DNA of 64,000 nt from Caldimonas caldifontis (GCF_002930615.1 NZ_PSNX01000008.1:62001-126000); one strand, 5' to 3'. Positions 8,925 through 16,767 are shown, counted from the stretch's first letter. A program made the numbers and translations. The notes: generated by a model not told the origin, from the letters alone.

Positions 8925-10156
8925 GGCTTCCTCAGGGTGAACTGGATGACGTCGGTGTTGCCCATGGCGAAGGCGGCCTCGCAGTAAGCGAGGTAAAACT
9001 CCCAGATGCGCATGAAGCGGGTGTCGAAGCCCAGCTTGCGCACCCGCGTGTCCTCGGCCAGGAAGCGCTCGCGCCAGCGGCGCAGCGTCTCGGCGTAGTC
9101 GGCACCGAAGGCCAGTTCGTTGACCACCTCCAGGCCGGCCTTGCGGGCGTGGGCGCGGAACTCCGTGGGGCTGGGCAGCAGGCCGCCGGGGAAGATGTAC
9201 TGCTGGATGAAGTCGGTGCCGCGCACGTAGCGCTCGAACAGGTCGTCGCGGATGGTGATGCTCTGGATGCAGGCGCGCCCACCCGGCTTGAGCTGGCGGG
9301 CGACGGTGGCGAAGTAGCCGTCCCAGTATTCGCGGCCCACGGCCTCGAACATCTCGATCGAGCAGATGGCGTCGTAGGGACCATCGGCGATGTCGCGGTA
9401 GTCCTGCAGGCGCAGGTCGGCCTGCGGTGCGCGCCCCAGCGCGGCCAGACGAGCCTGGGCATAGGCAAGCTGCTCGGTCGAGAGCGTCACACCCGTGACG
9501 TGGGCGTCGAACTCGGTCACGGCCACCTCGGCCAGGCCGCCCCAGCCGCAACCGATCTCCAGCACGCGCTCGCCGGGGCGCAGCGCACATTCGCGCAGCG
9601 CGCGGCGCACCTTGGCTTCCTGGGCCTCGGTCAGCGAGCGGTTCAGGTCACCCTCGAACCAGGCGCTGGAATAGGCCATGCTCGGGTCGAGCCAGAGGCG
9701 GTAGAACTCATTGCCCAGGTCGTAGTGGGCGTGGATGTTCTTGCGGCTGCCTTCGCGCGAGTTGCGGTTGAGCAGATGGCGCACGCGGTAGAGCAGCCGG
9801 CCCCACCAGGTGCCGTACACCACGGATTCGATGTCGTCGCGGTTGGCGATGAACAGGCGGATCAGGGCCGGCAGGTCGGGCGTGGTCCAGTCGCCGGCAA
9901 TGTAGCTCTCGGCAAAGCCGATGTCGCCGGACTTCAGCGCCAGCGCGCAGACATTCCAGTTGCGCAGCCGGATGGCCGCGCGCGGGCCCTCGGGCGTGCC
10001 GAAGTGGGCGGTGCTGCCGTCGGGCAGTTGCACGTCCAGGCTGCCGTGGCGCAGGTGCGCCATCATGCGCAGCACGGTGCGTGCTGCGGCCGGTGCCGAG
10101 GGCGGCAGCAGCTTGGCGAGTTGTTCCACCGGGGTGGTTGTGGTCGTGTGATTCAT
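8921..10156 (-). CDS. Cyclopropane-fatty-acid-synthase-like SAM methyltransferase
   Basis: Transfers a methyl or methylene group from S-adenosylmethionine to unsaturated acyl chains of phospholipids. The protein has 411 residues: an N-terminal lipid-binding part, then HYDLGNEFYRLWLD from residue 144, the SAM motif EIGCGWGG at 200-207, and the FIQQYIFPGG loop typical of the CFA family. In Rhodobacter-type light-stress regulons a member of this family methylates the double bond in the route to furan fatty acids (UfaM, from memory), so the product here may be a methylated or furan acyl chain rather than cyclopropane. Coupled by 4-bp overlaps on both sides. Confidence 0.9.
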   Translation of the reverse strand: MNHTTTTTPVEQLAKLLPPSAPAAARTVLRMMAHLRHGSLDVQLPDGSTAHFGTPEGPRAAIRLRNWNVCALALKSGDIGFAESYIAGDWTTPDLPALIRLFIANRDDIESVVYGTWWGRLLYRVRHLLNRNSREGSRKNIHAHYDLGNEFYRLWLDPSMAYSSAWFEGDLNRSLTEAQEAKVRRALRECALRPGERVLEIGCGWGGLAEVAVTEFDAHVTGVTLSTEQLAYAQARLAALGRAPQADLRLQDYRDIADGPYDAICSIEMFEAVGREYWDGYFATVARQLKPGGRACIQSITIRDDLFERYVRGTDFIQQYIFPGGLLPSPTEFRAHARKAGLEVVNELAFGADYAETLRRWRERFLAEDTRVRKLGFDTRFMRIWEFYLAYCEAAFAMGNTDVIQFTLRKP

Positions 10157-10932
10157 CGGGTCACCAGGGAATCGGGCGGTTCGGGCTTGGTGAAGAAAGG
10201 CACGCGCTTGGCCCACAGCTTCAGTGCCTGCCAGTGGATGCGTGCGATCACGCCCACGCTCATCAGCGGGTGGCCGAAGAAGGCGCGGCGCAGGCTGGAG
10301 CGCGTGACCGGCTCCAGCACCCCGCTCACGCTGGTCAGCAGCAGCGGGCCTTGCGCGTCGTCATGGTCGATACGCGCCACGGTGCGGGCCAGATGCAGGC
10401 CGTCGGCCGGCGTGCGCAGGAAGCGGAAGCGGTAGCGCCCTTCCACCTTGCAGAAGGGCGAGACGTGAAAGACCTTGGTGGCCTGCAGTTCCCGGCCCCA
10501 GCCGAGCTGCGCGCCCGTCAGCAAGTAGCAGTGGCGCTCGCCGAAGGTGTTGTTCACCTCGGCCACGATGGCGGCCAGCGAACCGTCGCGGCGGTGGCAG
10601 TACCAGAAGCTCACCGGCTTGAACACATAGCCCAGCACCCGCGGGTAGGTGTGCAGCCACACCTCGCCGTCGGCGTCATCGATGCCCTCGCCGGCCAGCA
10701 AGGCCTCGAGCCAGCCCAGCGCATCGCCACGGCCATCGCCGTGGTCGGCATCGTGGAAGCTGATGAGGCCGAAACGGTTGCGCGGCAGGGCCGGGTCGGG
10801 CTGGCGGGCGAGGCTGCGCATGGGCAGCATCAGGAAGTAGGTGGCGTAGGCGAAGGCGTTGCGGGCCGGGCGCAGCCGCGTGTGGCGCACCTGGCCGAAG
10901 CCGATGAGCGCACGCGCCGGGTGGCTGCTCAT
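10153..10932 (-). CDS. DUF1365 family protein
   Basis: A 259-residue protein of DUF1365, recognised from GQVRHTRLRPARNAFAY at the N-terminus, the central YVFKPVSFWYCHRRDG and the FGERHCYLL stretch. DUF1365 genes nearly always sit between an FAD amine-oxidase-like gene and a CFA-like methyltransferase gene, exactly as here. The family has no agreed reaction; in Rhodobacter-type clusters it has been linked to fatty acid modification. ATGA overlaps at both ends. No signal peptide or clear membrane helix. Confidence 0.88.
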   Translation of the reverse strand: MSSHPARALIGFGQVRHTRLRPARNAFAYATYFLMLPMRSLARQPDPALPRNRFGLISFHDADHGDGRGDALGWLEALLAGEGIDDADGEVWLHTYPRVLGYVFKPVSFWYCHRRDGSLAAIVAEVNNTFGERHCYLLTGAQLGWGRELQATKVFHVSPFCKVEGRYRFRFLRTPADGLHLARTVARIDHDDAQGPLLLTSVSGVLEPVTRSSLRRAFFGHPLMSVGVIARIHWQALKLWAKRVPFFTKPEPPDSLVTR

Positions 10933-12245
10933 GCGGCCACCTTCATCGGGTCTTGCTGCCAGCGCTCGAGCAGGCCTTGGGCCACGGCCAGGCCCGACTT
11001 CAGCCCATCCTCGTGGAAGCCATAGCCCGCCCAGGCACCGCAGAACCACACATGGCGCAGGCCCTGGATCTCGCCCAGGCGGCGCTGGGCCGCCACGGCC
11101 GAGAGGTCGAACACCGGGTGGGCGTATTCGTAGCGTCCGAGCACGGTCTCGGGCCGTGGCGAGCGCACCGGGTTGAGCGAGACGATCACGTCATCACGGA
11201 AAGGCAGCGGCTGGAGCTGGTTCAGCCAGTAGTGCAGGCAGACCGCACCGGCCTCGCGACCGGCATCTTCGGCGCGCTCGTAGTTCCAGGCCGCCCAGGC
11301 CTTGCGGCGGCGCGGCATCAGCGTGGTGTCGGTGTGCAGCACGGCCACGTTGGGGTGGTAGGCGATGGCGCCCAGCAGCTCGCGTTCGAGGGGCAGCGGG
11401 TCGTCGATCAGGGCCAGGGCCTGGTCGGAGTGGCAGGCCAGCACCACGTCGTCAAAGCGTTCGCTGCCGCGGTCGGTGCTGACGATCACGCCGCCCTCGC
11501 CGCTGCCCGGTGGCACGCGGCGCACCTGGCGCACGGGCGTGTTCAGCCGGGCGTCGGTCAGGCCCGCAAGGATCTTCGCGACGTAGTGCTTCGCGCCGCC
11601 GCGCACGGTGTGCCACTGGGGCCGGTCGCTGATCTGGATGAGGCCATGGTTGTGGCAGAAGCGGATCATCGTGCCGATGGGGAAGCGCAGCATCTGGCCG
11701 GCCGGGCAGGACCAGATGCAGGCCACCATGGGCAGGAAATACCACTCGCGGAACTCGGCGCCGAAGCGGTGGCGGTCGAGGAAGGCGCCGATGGGTTCGG
11801 CCAGGGCGGCGTCTTCGCCATGGCGTGCCAGCGCGGTGGTCAGGCGGTTGAAGCGCAGCAGGTCGCGCAGCATGCGCCAGAAGGCCGGGCGCCACAGGTT
11901 GCGGCGCTGGGCGAAGACGGTGTCGAGGTTGTTGCCGCTCCATTCCAGGTCGCGCCCCGGCAGCTGCACCGAGAACGACATGTCCGACGCCGCGGTCTCC
12001 ACGTGCAGCTCGGCGAAGAGCTTGACCAGTTCCGGGTAGGTGCGGTGGTTGAAGACCAGGAAGCCGGTGTCCACGCCGTGGGTCACCGGCTGGCCGGACC
12101 GGTCGGGCAGCGTCACGTCCACCGTGTGGGTGTGGCCGCCGAAATAGTCACCGGCCTCGAAGAGCGTGACCTCAGCGTGGGGGGCCAGCCGATGGGCCGC
12201 AGCCAGGCCCGAGATGCCCGAACCGACGATGGCAATGCGTCGCAT
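10929..12245 (-). CDS. FAD-dependent amine-oxidase-like flavoprotein, first gene of the lipid operon
   Basis: A 438-residue flavoprotein starting with the dinucleotide motif IAIVGSGISGLAAAHRLA and the amine-oxidase continuation GDYFGGHTHTVD. The C-terminus carries the FAD-closing motif WFCGAWAGYGFHEDG. It belongs to the group often named cyclopropane/cyclopropene fatty acid synthesis flavoprotein. A desaturation or oxidation of methylated acyl chains is the likely job (known for the pathway family, inferred here). The start ATG is preceded by GAGG six bases upstream; that sequence lies in the 3' arm of a small hairpin. Confidence 0.87.
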   Translation of the reverse strand: MRRIAIVGSGISGLAAAHRLAPHAEVTLFEAGDYFGGHTHTVDVTLPDRSGQPVTHGVDTGFLVFNHRTYPELVKLFAELHVETAASDMSFSVQLPGRDLEWSGNNLDTVFAQRRNLWRPAFWRMLRDLLRFNRLTTALARHGEDAALAEPIGAFLDRHRFGAEFREWYFLPMVACIWSCPAGQMLRFPIGTMIRFCHNHGLIQISDRPQWHTVRGGAKHYVAKILAGLTDARLNTPVRQVRRVPPGSGEGGVIVSTDRGSERFDDVVLACHSDQALALIDDPLPLERELLGAIAYHPNVAVLHTDTTLMPRRRKAWAAWNYERAEDAGREAGAVCLHYWLNQLQPLPFRDDVIVSLNPVRSPRPETVLGRYEYAHPVFDLSAVAAQRRLGEIQGLRHVWFCGAWAGYGFHEDGLKSGLAVAQGLLERWQQDPMKVAA

Positions 12246-12249
12246 GGCG

Positions 12250-12268
12250 GGCCTCAGTGGCACAGGCC
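12250..12268 (-). promoter_or_regulatory. Hairpin enclosing the ribosome binding site of the lipid operon
   Basis: On the minus strand GGCCT and AGGCC pair around a 9-nt loop GTGCCACTG. The 3' arm contains part of the Shine-Dalgarno (GAGG), so pairing would hide it. The loop contains GCCACTG, the B12-box heptamer of cobalamin riboswitches. The rest of the cobalamin riboswitch core is not recognisable, so this is only a candidate control element. Confidence 0.35.
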
Positions 12269-12306
12269 GCGCCGCCCGGGACGGGCGGGGGCGGGAGAAG
12301 ACAAAG

Positions 12307-12403
12307 GTGCTGCGAAGCGCCCCGAGACGAAGGAGGGAGGGAGGGAGGAGGAGGAGAGACGCCTCGGGATTGCAGCCGGACAACCCGGCAGTCTTCGCAG
12401 CAC
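12307..12403 (-). other. Long-range inverted repeat in the operon leader (candidate structured RNA)
   Basis: GTGCTGCGAAG at 12307-12317 and its perfect complement CTTCGCAGCAC at 12393-12403 could close an 11-bp stem in the leader transcript. Inside it, on the minus strand, GCCGG-GTTGT-CCGGC forms a hairpin and CCCGAG pairs with CTCGGG across a pyrimidine tract (the plus strand at 12329-12357 is nearly pure purine, GGGA/GGA repeats). The pattern suggests a branched RNA, but no known riboswitch class was recognised. Confidence 0.4.
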
Positions 12404-12404
12404 G

Positions 12405-12433
12405 AAAAACGGGGGAGTGGGCCTCAGGCCCCG
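12405..12433 (-). terminator. Terminator-like hairpin inside the leader of the lipid operon
   Basis: Minus strand: CGGGG pairs with CCCCG across an 18-nt interior that can itself fold (GGCC-TGA-GGCC, competing), directly followed by TTTTT. It lies about 160 nt upstream of the first start codon in transcription direction. If the operon promoter is near 12590, this could attenuate transcription. The stem is short, so confidence is low. Confidence 0.35.
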
Positions 12434-12584
12434 GCGAACGGCCTCCACCTCACGCCAGATCGCCACCTGCAGCTTTCGACGGCCCCGCACGCGGGAAGTT
12501 CCCCCATCGGGCATAGGGCGTGCGACAGGTGTCGGGCGGCGAAGGAGAAGAGGGTGGGGCACGCTTTGAACTCCTTAGTTCCTA

Positions 12585-12603
12585 TTGTGACTAAACGGTA
12601 CAA
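12585..12603. promoter_or_regulatory. Candidate MerR-type operator/promoter element between the divergent arms
   Basis: TTGTGACTAAACGGTACAA is an imperfect 19-bp inverted repeat (TTGT-N11-ACAA) in an AT-rich island. On the minus strand TTGTAC is a fair -35 hexamer for the lipid operon with no good -10 at 17 bp, the usual situation for activator-dependent MerR promoters with long spacers. The adjacent regulator gene is the obvious candidate to bind. Binding is inferred. Confidence 0.4.
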
Positions 12604-12698
12604 TTTTGCATCTTTCCGTTCAAGATACCACGACTTGGTCAGGGTCTTGGGCTGAACAGGCCCACATGAGCGCCTGGATGCAGGAAAGTGTCCTGGTC

Positions 12699-12765
12699 AA
12701 ATCATTGGTATAAGTTCGATAATACGGCCATGTTTGCTGACAAGCAATTATTTGTCATGGACAAA
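12699..12765 (+). promoter_or_regulatory. Promoter of the MerR gene with overlapping GACAA/TTTGTC repeats
   Basis: A -10 hexamer GATAAT is at 12718-12723, with TGGTCA about 18 bp upstream as a weak -35. Downstream, GACAA (12739), TTTGTC (12751) and GACAAA (12760) give two overlapping inverted repeats; TTTGTC-ATG-GACAAA is perfect and is centred on the proposed start codon. Possible autoregulatory operator. Confidence 0.4.
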
Positions 12766-13701
12766 AATCCTGTTTCTCTTCCCAGAGCCAGCGACGGTGT
12801 GATGTCCTCGATCGCATCGGTCGAGCGCGACACCGGGCTGAGCAAGGACGTGCTGCGCATCTGGGAGCGCCGCTATGGCTTCCCCCGCCCCTTGCGTGAC
12901 GACGTGGGCGAGCGGGTCTATCCGGCGGATCAGGTGCACAAGCTGCGGCTGCTGCACCGGCTGATCGGCGCGGGCCATCGCCCCGGCCGTCTGATGGATC
13001 GTTCGGTCGAGGAGTTGCAGGCGCTCGTGGACCGGCCGCGAGCGGCGCCTGCGCGGATGATGGGCGCCGACGCCGAGATCGACCGCTGGATGGAGCTGCT
13101 GGCGCGGCACGAGGTGGCCGCCTTGCGCCGCGAACTGCCCCAGGCCCAGTTGCGGCTCGGCCTGGCCCGCTTCGTGGTCGACAAGGCCCTGCCCTTCACG
13201 GCGGCCGTGGGCGAGGCCTGGATGCGCGGCAGCCTGCAGGTGTATCAGGAGCACGTGTTCTCCGAGGTGATGCAGGGCGTGCTGCGCCAGGCCATCGCCA
13301 GCGTGCCGGCTCCCGAGCCTGGCGCCCAGCCGCGTGTGCTGCTGACCACCTTTCCGAATGAGCCGCATGGCCTGGGGCTGCTGATGGCCGAGGCGCTGCT
13401 GGCGCTGGACGGTTGCGACTGCCTCTCGCTGGGCGTGCAGACGCCCCTGGGCGACATCGTCCAGGCCGCCCGGGCCCACGACTCGGACGTGGTGGCTCTG
13501 AGCTTTGCCTCGGCGCCGGGCCGCCGGCTGGTGCACGAGGGGCTGGCCGAGTTGCGTGCGGCACTGCCCGAGCGTGTCCAGATCTGGGTGGGCGGCTTGC
13601 ACCGCTGGCTCAGCCGCCACCCGCAGCCCGGCGTGGTGTCGCTGGCCAGCCTGTCGGACCTGACGCCAGCCGTGGCGGCCTGGCGCGCACCTCAGGAATG
13701 A
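12757..13701 (+). CDS. litR: MerR-family regulator with B12-binding domain (CarH/LitR-type light sensor)
   Basis: A DNA-binding photoreceptor candidate of 314 residues. The MerR winged helix is at about 16-85 ([20 protein letters not shown]). The next helical bundle has W155-x9-E165-H166, the signature that caps adenosylcobalamin in CarH/LitR. The C-terminal Rossmann domain has E202-x-H204 (NEPHGLG), the likely lower cobalt ligand. In known members, B12 keeps the repressor on DNA in the dark and light releases it. The start is uncertain: GTG 12688 has AGGA upstream, but coding-type third-position GC begins only near 12800, and ATG 12802 is also possible. The stop overlaps the next gene by 4 bp. 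Confidence 0.88.
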   Translation: MDKNPVSLPRASDGVMSSIASVERDTGLSKDVLRIWERRYGFPRPLRDDVGERVYPADQVHKLRLLHRLIGAGHRPGRLMDRSVEELQALVDRPRAAPARMMGADAEIDRWMELLARHEVAALRRELPQAQLRLGLARFVVDKALPFTAAVGEAWMRGSLQVYQEHVFSEVMQGVLRQAIASVPAPEPGAQPRVLLTTFPNEPHGLGLLMAEALLALDGCDCLSLGVQTPLGDIVQAARAHDSDVVALSFASAPGRRLVHEGLAELRAALPERVQIWVGGLHRWLSRHPQPGVVSLASLSDLTPAVAAWRAPQE

Positions 13702-13868
13702 GCCGGGCCATGCCGGGCTACCAGGGCAACAAGCAGGCCCTGCCCCACAAGCCCTGCGCGCAGTGCGGCCGACCGATGAGCTGGCGCAAACGCTGGGCCA
13801 AGGTCTGGGAGGAGGTGCGCTATTGCAGCGATCGCTGCCGTCGCGACGCGAAGCGCAGCGCGGCGTGA
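13698..13868 (+). CDS. DUF2256 small zinc-ribbon-like protein
   Basis: A 56-residue protein with the DUF2256 pattern: [20 protein letters not shown], then VRYCSDRCR. The two C-x2-C / C-x3-C pairs could bind zinc. Such proteins are regularly found beside photolyase/cryptochrome-related genes; the function is unknown. The start at 13698 overlaps the regulator's stop (ATGA); an internal ATG at 13710 is possible. The stop shares one base with the photolyase start, so the three genes are translationally linked. Confidence 0.82.
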   Translation: MSRAMPGYQGNKQALPHKPCAQCGRPMSWRKRWAKVWEEVRYCSDRCRRDAKRSAA

Positions 13869-15415
13869 TGGGCGGACGCATCCTGCTGGTCCTGGGTGAC
13901 CAGCTCGCCACCGATCATCCGGCCCTGACGGCGCTCGACGCTGCGCGCGACCGGGTGCTGATGATCGAGACCGCCGGCGAAGCCACGGCCGTGTGGAGCC
14001 ACCAGGCCCGCATTGCGCTTTTCCTGTCGGCCATGCGCCACCACCGCGATGCCTTGCGCGCCCAGGGCTGGACGGTGGACTACCTCGACCTGGACAGCGA
14101 GCCCCCTGACGCGCCGGCCGGACTGGACCACCGCCTCGCCGAGGCTTTGCAACGCCTTCGGCCCTCCGAGCTGTGGGTCATGGAGCCGGGCGAGTGGCGC
14201 ATCGAGCAGCTCCTGGAAACCACGGCCGCCCAGGCTGGCGTGCCGCTGCGCTGGTGGGCCGACCCGCACTTCCTGTGCACCCGCGAGCGTTTCGCCCGCT
14301 GGGCCCAGGGTCGCCAGCAGCTGCGTATGGAGCACTTCTATCGCGAGATGCGCCGCGAGCACCGGGTGCTGCTCGATGCCCAGGGCCAGCCCGAGGGGGG
14401 CACATGGAATTTCGATGCCGACAACCGCCAACCCTACCCGAAAGGCGGCCCGGGGGCGATCCCGCCGCCCGCCTGGTTCCCGCCCGATGGGATCACCCAG
14501 GAGGTGCTGGCGCTGGTGTCCAGGCGCTTTGCCAACCACCCCGGCTCGCTCGCTCATTTCGCCTGGCCGGTCACGCCCGACCAGGCGCGTGCGGCGCTGC
14601 GGCGCTTCATCGAACACCGCCTGGTAGGCTTCGGCCCCTACCAGGACGCGATGTGGACCGACACGCCCTGGGGCTGGCATTCGCTGCTGTCGTCCAGCCT
14701 GAACCTGCACCTGCTGGACCCGCGCGAGGTGATCGCCGCGGCCGAGGCCGCCTACCGCGAGGGGCGTGCCCCGCTGTCCGGCGTGGAGGGCTTCATCCGC
14801 CAGATCCTGGGCTGGCGCGAATTCATCCGCGGTGTGTACTGGCTGGACATGCCGGGCCTGCGCCAGGCCAACCACTACGACCACCACCGGGCGCTGCCGG
14901 CCTGGTACTGGACGGGGGCGACCCGCATGGCCTGCCTGCGCGACGCCCTGACCCAGACCCTGGCCCATGGCTACGCCCACCACATCCAGCGCCTGATGGT
15001 GACCGGCCTGTTCGGGACCCTGGCCGAGATCGAACCCCGCCAGGTCAGCGACTGGTACCGGGCGGTCTATGTGGATGCCGTGGAGTGGGTGGAAAGCCCC
15101 AACACCCTGGGCATGGCCTTGCACGCCAACGGCGGGCGCTTCACCAGCAAGCCCTATGTGGCCTCGGGCGCCTACATCGACCGCCAGAGCAACCTGTGCA
15201 AGATGTGCGAATATCGCCCAAAAGAGAAAACCGGGCCCCGTGCCTGCCCTTTCACCACTTTGTATTGGTACTTCCTGGACAATCATCGGTTGGCGTTGCG
15301 CGCCAACCCCCGCACCCGGCCGATGACGATGCACCTCGACCGCTGGAGCGAGGACGAGCGCCAGGCCCTGCGCGAGTCGGCGCTCGAGCGGCTGCACCGT
15401 CTCGACGAACTCTAG
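13868..15415 (+). CDS. phrB: Fe-S bacterial cryptochrome/(6-4) photolyase (photolyase-related protein)
   Basis: Light-driven DNA repair flavoprotein, 515 residues. It starts with the photolyase-related pattern ILLVLGDQLATDHPAL and ends with the FAD-binding helical domain. Four cysteines, C356, C444, C447 and C460, have exactly the spacing (88, 3, 13) of the [4Fe-4S] ligands of Agrobacterium PhrB as I recall them, so an Fe-S cluster is likely. The family repairs (6-4) photoproducts; some members signal instead. It belongs to the arm that diverges from the lipid operon and is probably controlled by the adjacent B12 photoreceptor. Confidence 0.9.
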   Translation: MGGRILLVLGDQLATDHPALTALDAARDRVLMIETAGEATAVWSHQARIALFLSAMRHHRDALRAQGWTVDYLDLDSEPPDAPAGLDHRLAEALQRLRPSELWVMEPGEWRIEQLLETTAAQAGVPLRWWADPHFLCTRERFARWAQGRQQLRMEHFYREMRREHRVLLDAQGQPEGGTWNFDADNRQPYPKGGPGAIPPPAWFPPDGITQEVLALVSRRFANHPGSLAHFAWPVTPDQARAALRRFIEHRLVGFGPYQDAMWTDTPWGWHSLLSSSLNLHLLDPREVIAAAEAAYREGRAPLSGVEGFIRQILGWREFIRGVYWLDMPGLRQANHYDHHRALPAWYWTGATRMACLRDALTQTLAHGYAHHIQRLMVTGLFGTLAEIEPRQVSDWYRAVYVDAVEWVESPNTLGMALHANGGRFTSKPYVASGAYIDRQSNLCKMCEYRPKEKTGPRACPFTTLYWYFLDNHRLALRANPRTRPMTMHLDRWSEDERQALRESALERLHRLDEL

Positions 15416-15467
15416 CCGCTCCGTTCGCCATGCATCACCGACTGGACCCAGCCTGACAGGAACCGAC

Positions 15468-16340
15468 ATGCTGTACCCCGAGCTTTTCAAGCAACTCGAA
15501 GCCGTGCGCTGGAACATGGACCGCGACATCCCCTGGGACCAGTTCGACGCGTCCAGGCTCAGCGAAGAGCAGGCCCAGACGATCAAGATGAATGCCATCA
15601 CCGAATGGGCGGCGCTGCCGGCCACCGAGATGTTCCTGCGCGACAACCGCGACGACAGCGACTTCTCGGCCTTCATGAGCGTGTGGTTCTTCGAGGAGCA
15701 GAAGCACTCGCTGGTGCTGATGGAGTACCTGCGCCGCTTCCGCCCCGACCTCGTGCCCACGGAAGAAGAACTGCACGAGGTGCGCTTCGAGTTCGACCCG
15801 GCGCCTGCGCTGGAAACCCTGATGCTGCATTTCTGCGGCGAAATCCGGCTGAACCACTGGTACCGGCGCGCTGCCGAATGGCACACCGAGCCCGTCATCA
15901 AGGCCATCTACGAAACGCTGGCGCGTGACGAGGCCCGCCATGGCGGGGCCTACCTGCGCTACATGAAGCGTGCCATCGGCCGCTTCGGCGACGAAGCCAA
16001 GGCGGCCTTTGCCAAGGTGGGGGTGCTGATGGCCAGTGCCCGCCGCACGGCGCAAGCCCTGCATCCCACGAACCTGCACGTGAACGCCAAGCTCTTCCCG
16101 CGTGACACCGTGCAAAGCCGCCTGCCCAACCCCGAGTGGCTGGAGCGCTGGCTCGACCAGCAGATCAAGTTCGATGCCGTGTGGGAAACCAAGGTGGTCG
16201 AGCGCATCCTGCACAACATGAGCCTGCTGATGGAGCGCAGCTTCCAGAGCGTGCAGGAGCTCAATCGCTTCCGCAAGGAACTGTCCGCCCGGCTGGCTGC
16301 TGCGGGCCGCGCCGAGGGTGGCGCGCCCCAGCCTGCCTGA
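15468..16340 (+). CDS. Di-iron ferritin-like / acyl-ACP-desaturase-like protein
   Basis: A 290-residue all-helical protein. Two E-x-x-H motifs are visible: EEQKH at 76-80 and DEARH at 154-158. Glu54 (or Glu45) and Glu125 ([10 protein letters not shown]) lie where the other carboxylate ligands are expected. Together they form a non-haem di-iron site of the ferritin/desaturase superfamily. The EExxH...DExRH order resembles soluble acyl-ACP desaturases, though the length is shorter. It follows the photolyase gene by 52 bp and ends just before a terminator, so it shares that transcript. An oxidising or desaturating step on lipids is a reasonable guess; substrate unknown. Confidence 0.72.
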   Translation: MLYPELFKQLEAVRWNMDRDIPWDQFDASRLSEEQAQTIKMNAITEWAALPATEMFLRDNRDDSDFSAFMSVWFFEEQKHSLVLMEYLRRFRPDLVPTEEELHEVRFEFDPAPALETLMLHFCGEIRLNHWYRRAAEWHTEPVIKAIYETLARDEARHGGAYLRYMKRAIGRFGDEAKAAFAKVGVLMASARRTAQALHPTNLHVNAKLFPRDTVQSRLPNPEWLERWLDQQIKFDAVWETKVVERILHNMSLLMERSFQSVQELNRFRKELSARLAAAGRAEGGAPQPA

Positions 16341-16393
16341 GCCGTCCCTCCACGCGCGACGACCCTCGATCGTCTGGGTGGTTGCGACGCAAC

Positions 16394-16417
16394 AGCCGGC
16401 CTGTGGGCCGGCTTTTT
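16394..16417 (+). terminator. Rho-independent terminator after the photolyase arm
   Basis: AGCCGGCC and GGCCGGCT form a perfect 8-bp stem with loop TGTG, followed by TTTTT (the last stem T and four more). It ends the regulator-photolyase-ferritin-like transcript and lies 36 bp before the next gene's start. Confidence 0.85.
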
Positions 16418-16452
16418 CCTACCATGGCGGCCTTTCCACAGGGAACGTCGCC

Positions 16453-16767
16453 ATGTCCTGGACCTTGCTCTTCATTGCCGGCCTCTTCGAGGTCGCCTGG
16501 GCCATTGGCCTGAAGTACACCGAAGGCTTCAGCCGCTTCTGGCCCTCGGCCGGCACGGTCACAGCCATGGTCATCAGCGTGCTGCTGCTGGGCCTGGCCA
16601 TGCGCGAGCTGCCCGTGGGCACGGCCTATGCGGTGTGGACCGGCATCGGCGCGGTGGGCACCGTGATCCTGGGCATCGTGCTCTTCGGGGACAGCGCCTC
16701 GGCCCTGCGCCTGGTGTGCGTGGGCCTGATCATCGTCGGCATCCTGGGGCTCAAGCTGGTGAGCTGA
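16453..16767 (+). CDS. sugE: SMR-family exporter, SugE/Gdx type (guanidinium exporter)
   Basis: A four-helix small multidrug resistance protein of 104 residues. The essential membrane Glu is at residue 13 ([15 protein letters not shown]) and the GFSRFWPS segment plus W-T-G-I-G-A-V-G-T in helix 3 mark the SugE/Gdx subtype, which exports guanidinium in exchange for protons. The start follows the terminator closely; a weak Shine-Dalgarno (GGGAA) lies 7 bp upstream. Stands alone. I looked for a guanidine riboswitch in the short leader and did not recognise one. Confidence 0.9.
   Translation: MSWTLLFIAGLFEVAWAIGLKYTEGFSRFWPSAGTVTAMVISVLLLGLAMRELPVGTAYAVWTGIGAVGTVILGIVLFGDSASALRLVCVGLIIVGILGLKLVS

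Noticed and set aside
12245-12600. Classical cobalamin riboswitch
   Set aside because: Only the GCCACTG heptamer is present; the conserved core around the AATC/GGTG segments is missing. Kept as a low-confidence finding, not annotated as a riboswitch.
12688-12756. GTG 12688 as the start of the MerR gene
   Set aside because: It has an AGGA upstream, but codons to about 12800 have low third-position GC, and a plausible -10 element lies inside this stretch.
16341-16452. Guanidine riboswitch upstream of the SugE-type exporter
   Set aside because: The only strong structure is the terminator of the previous unit; no pair of ACGR-loop hairpins or ykkC core was seen.
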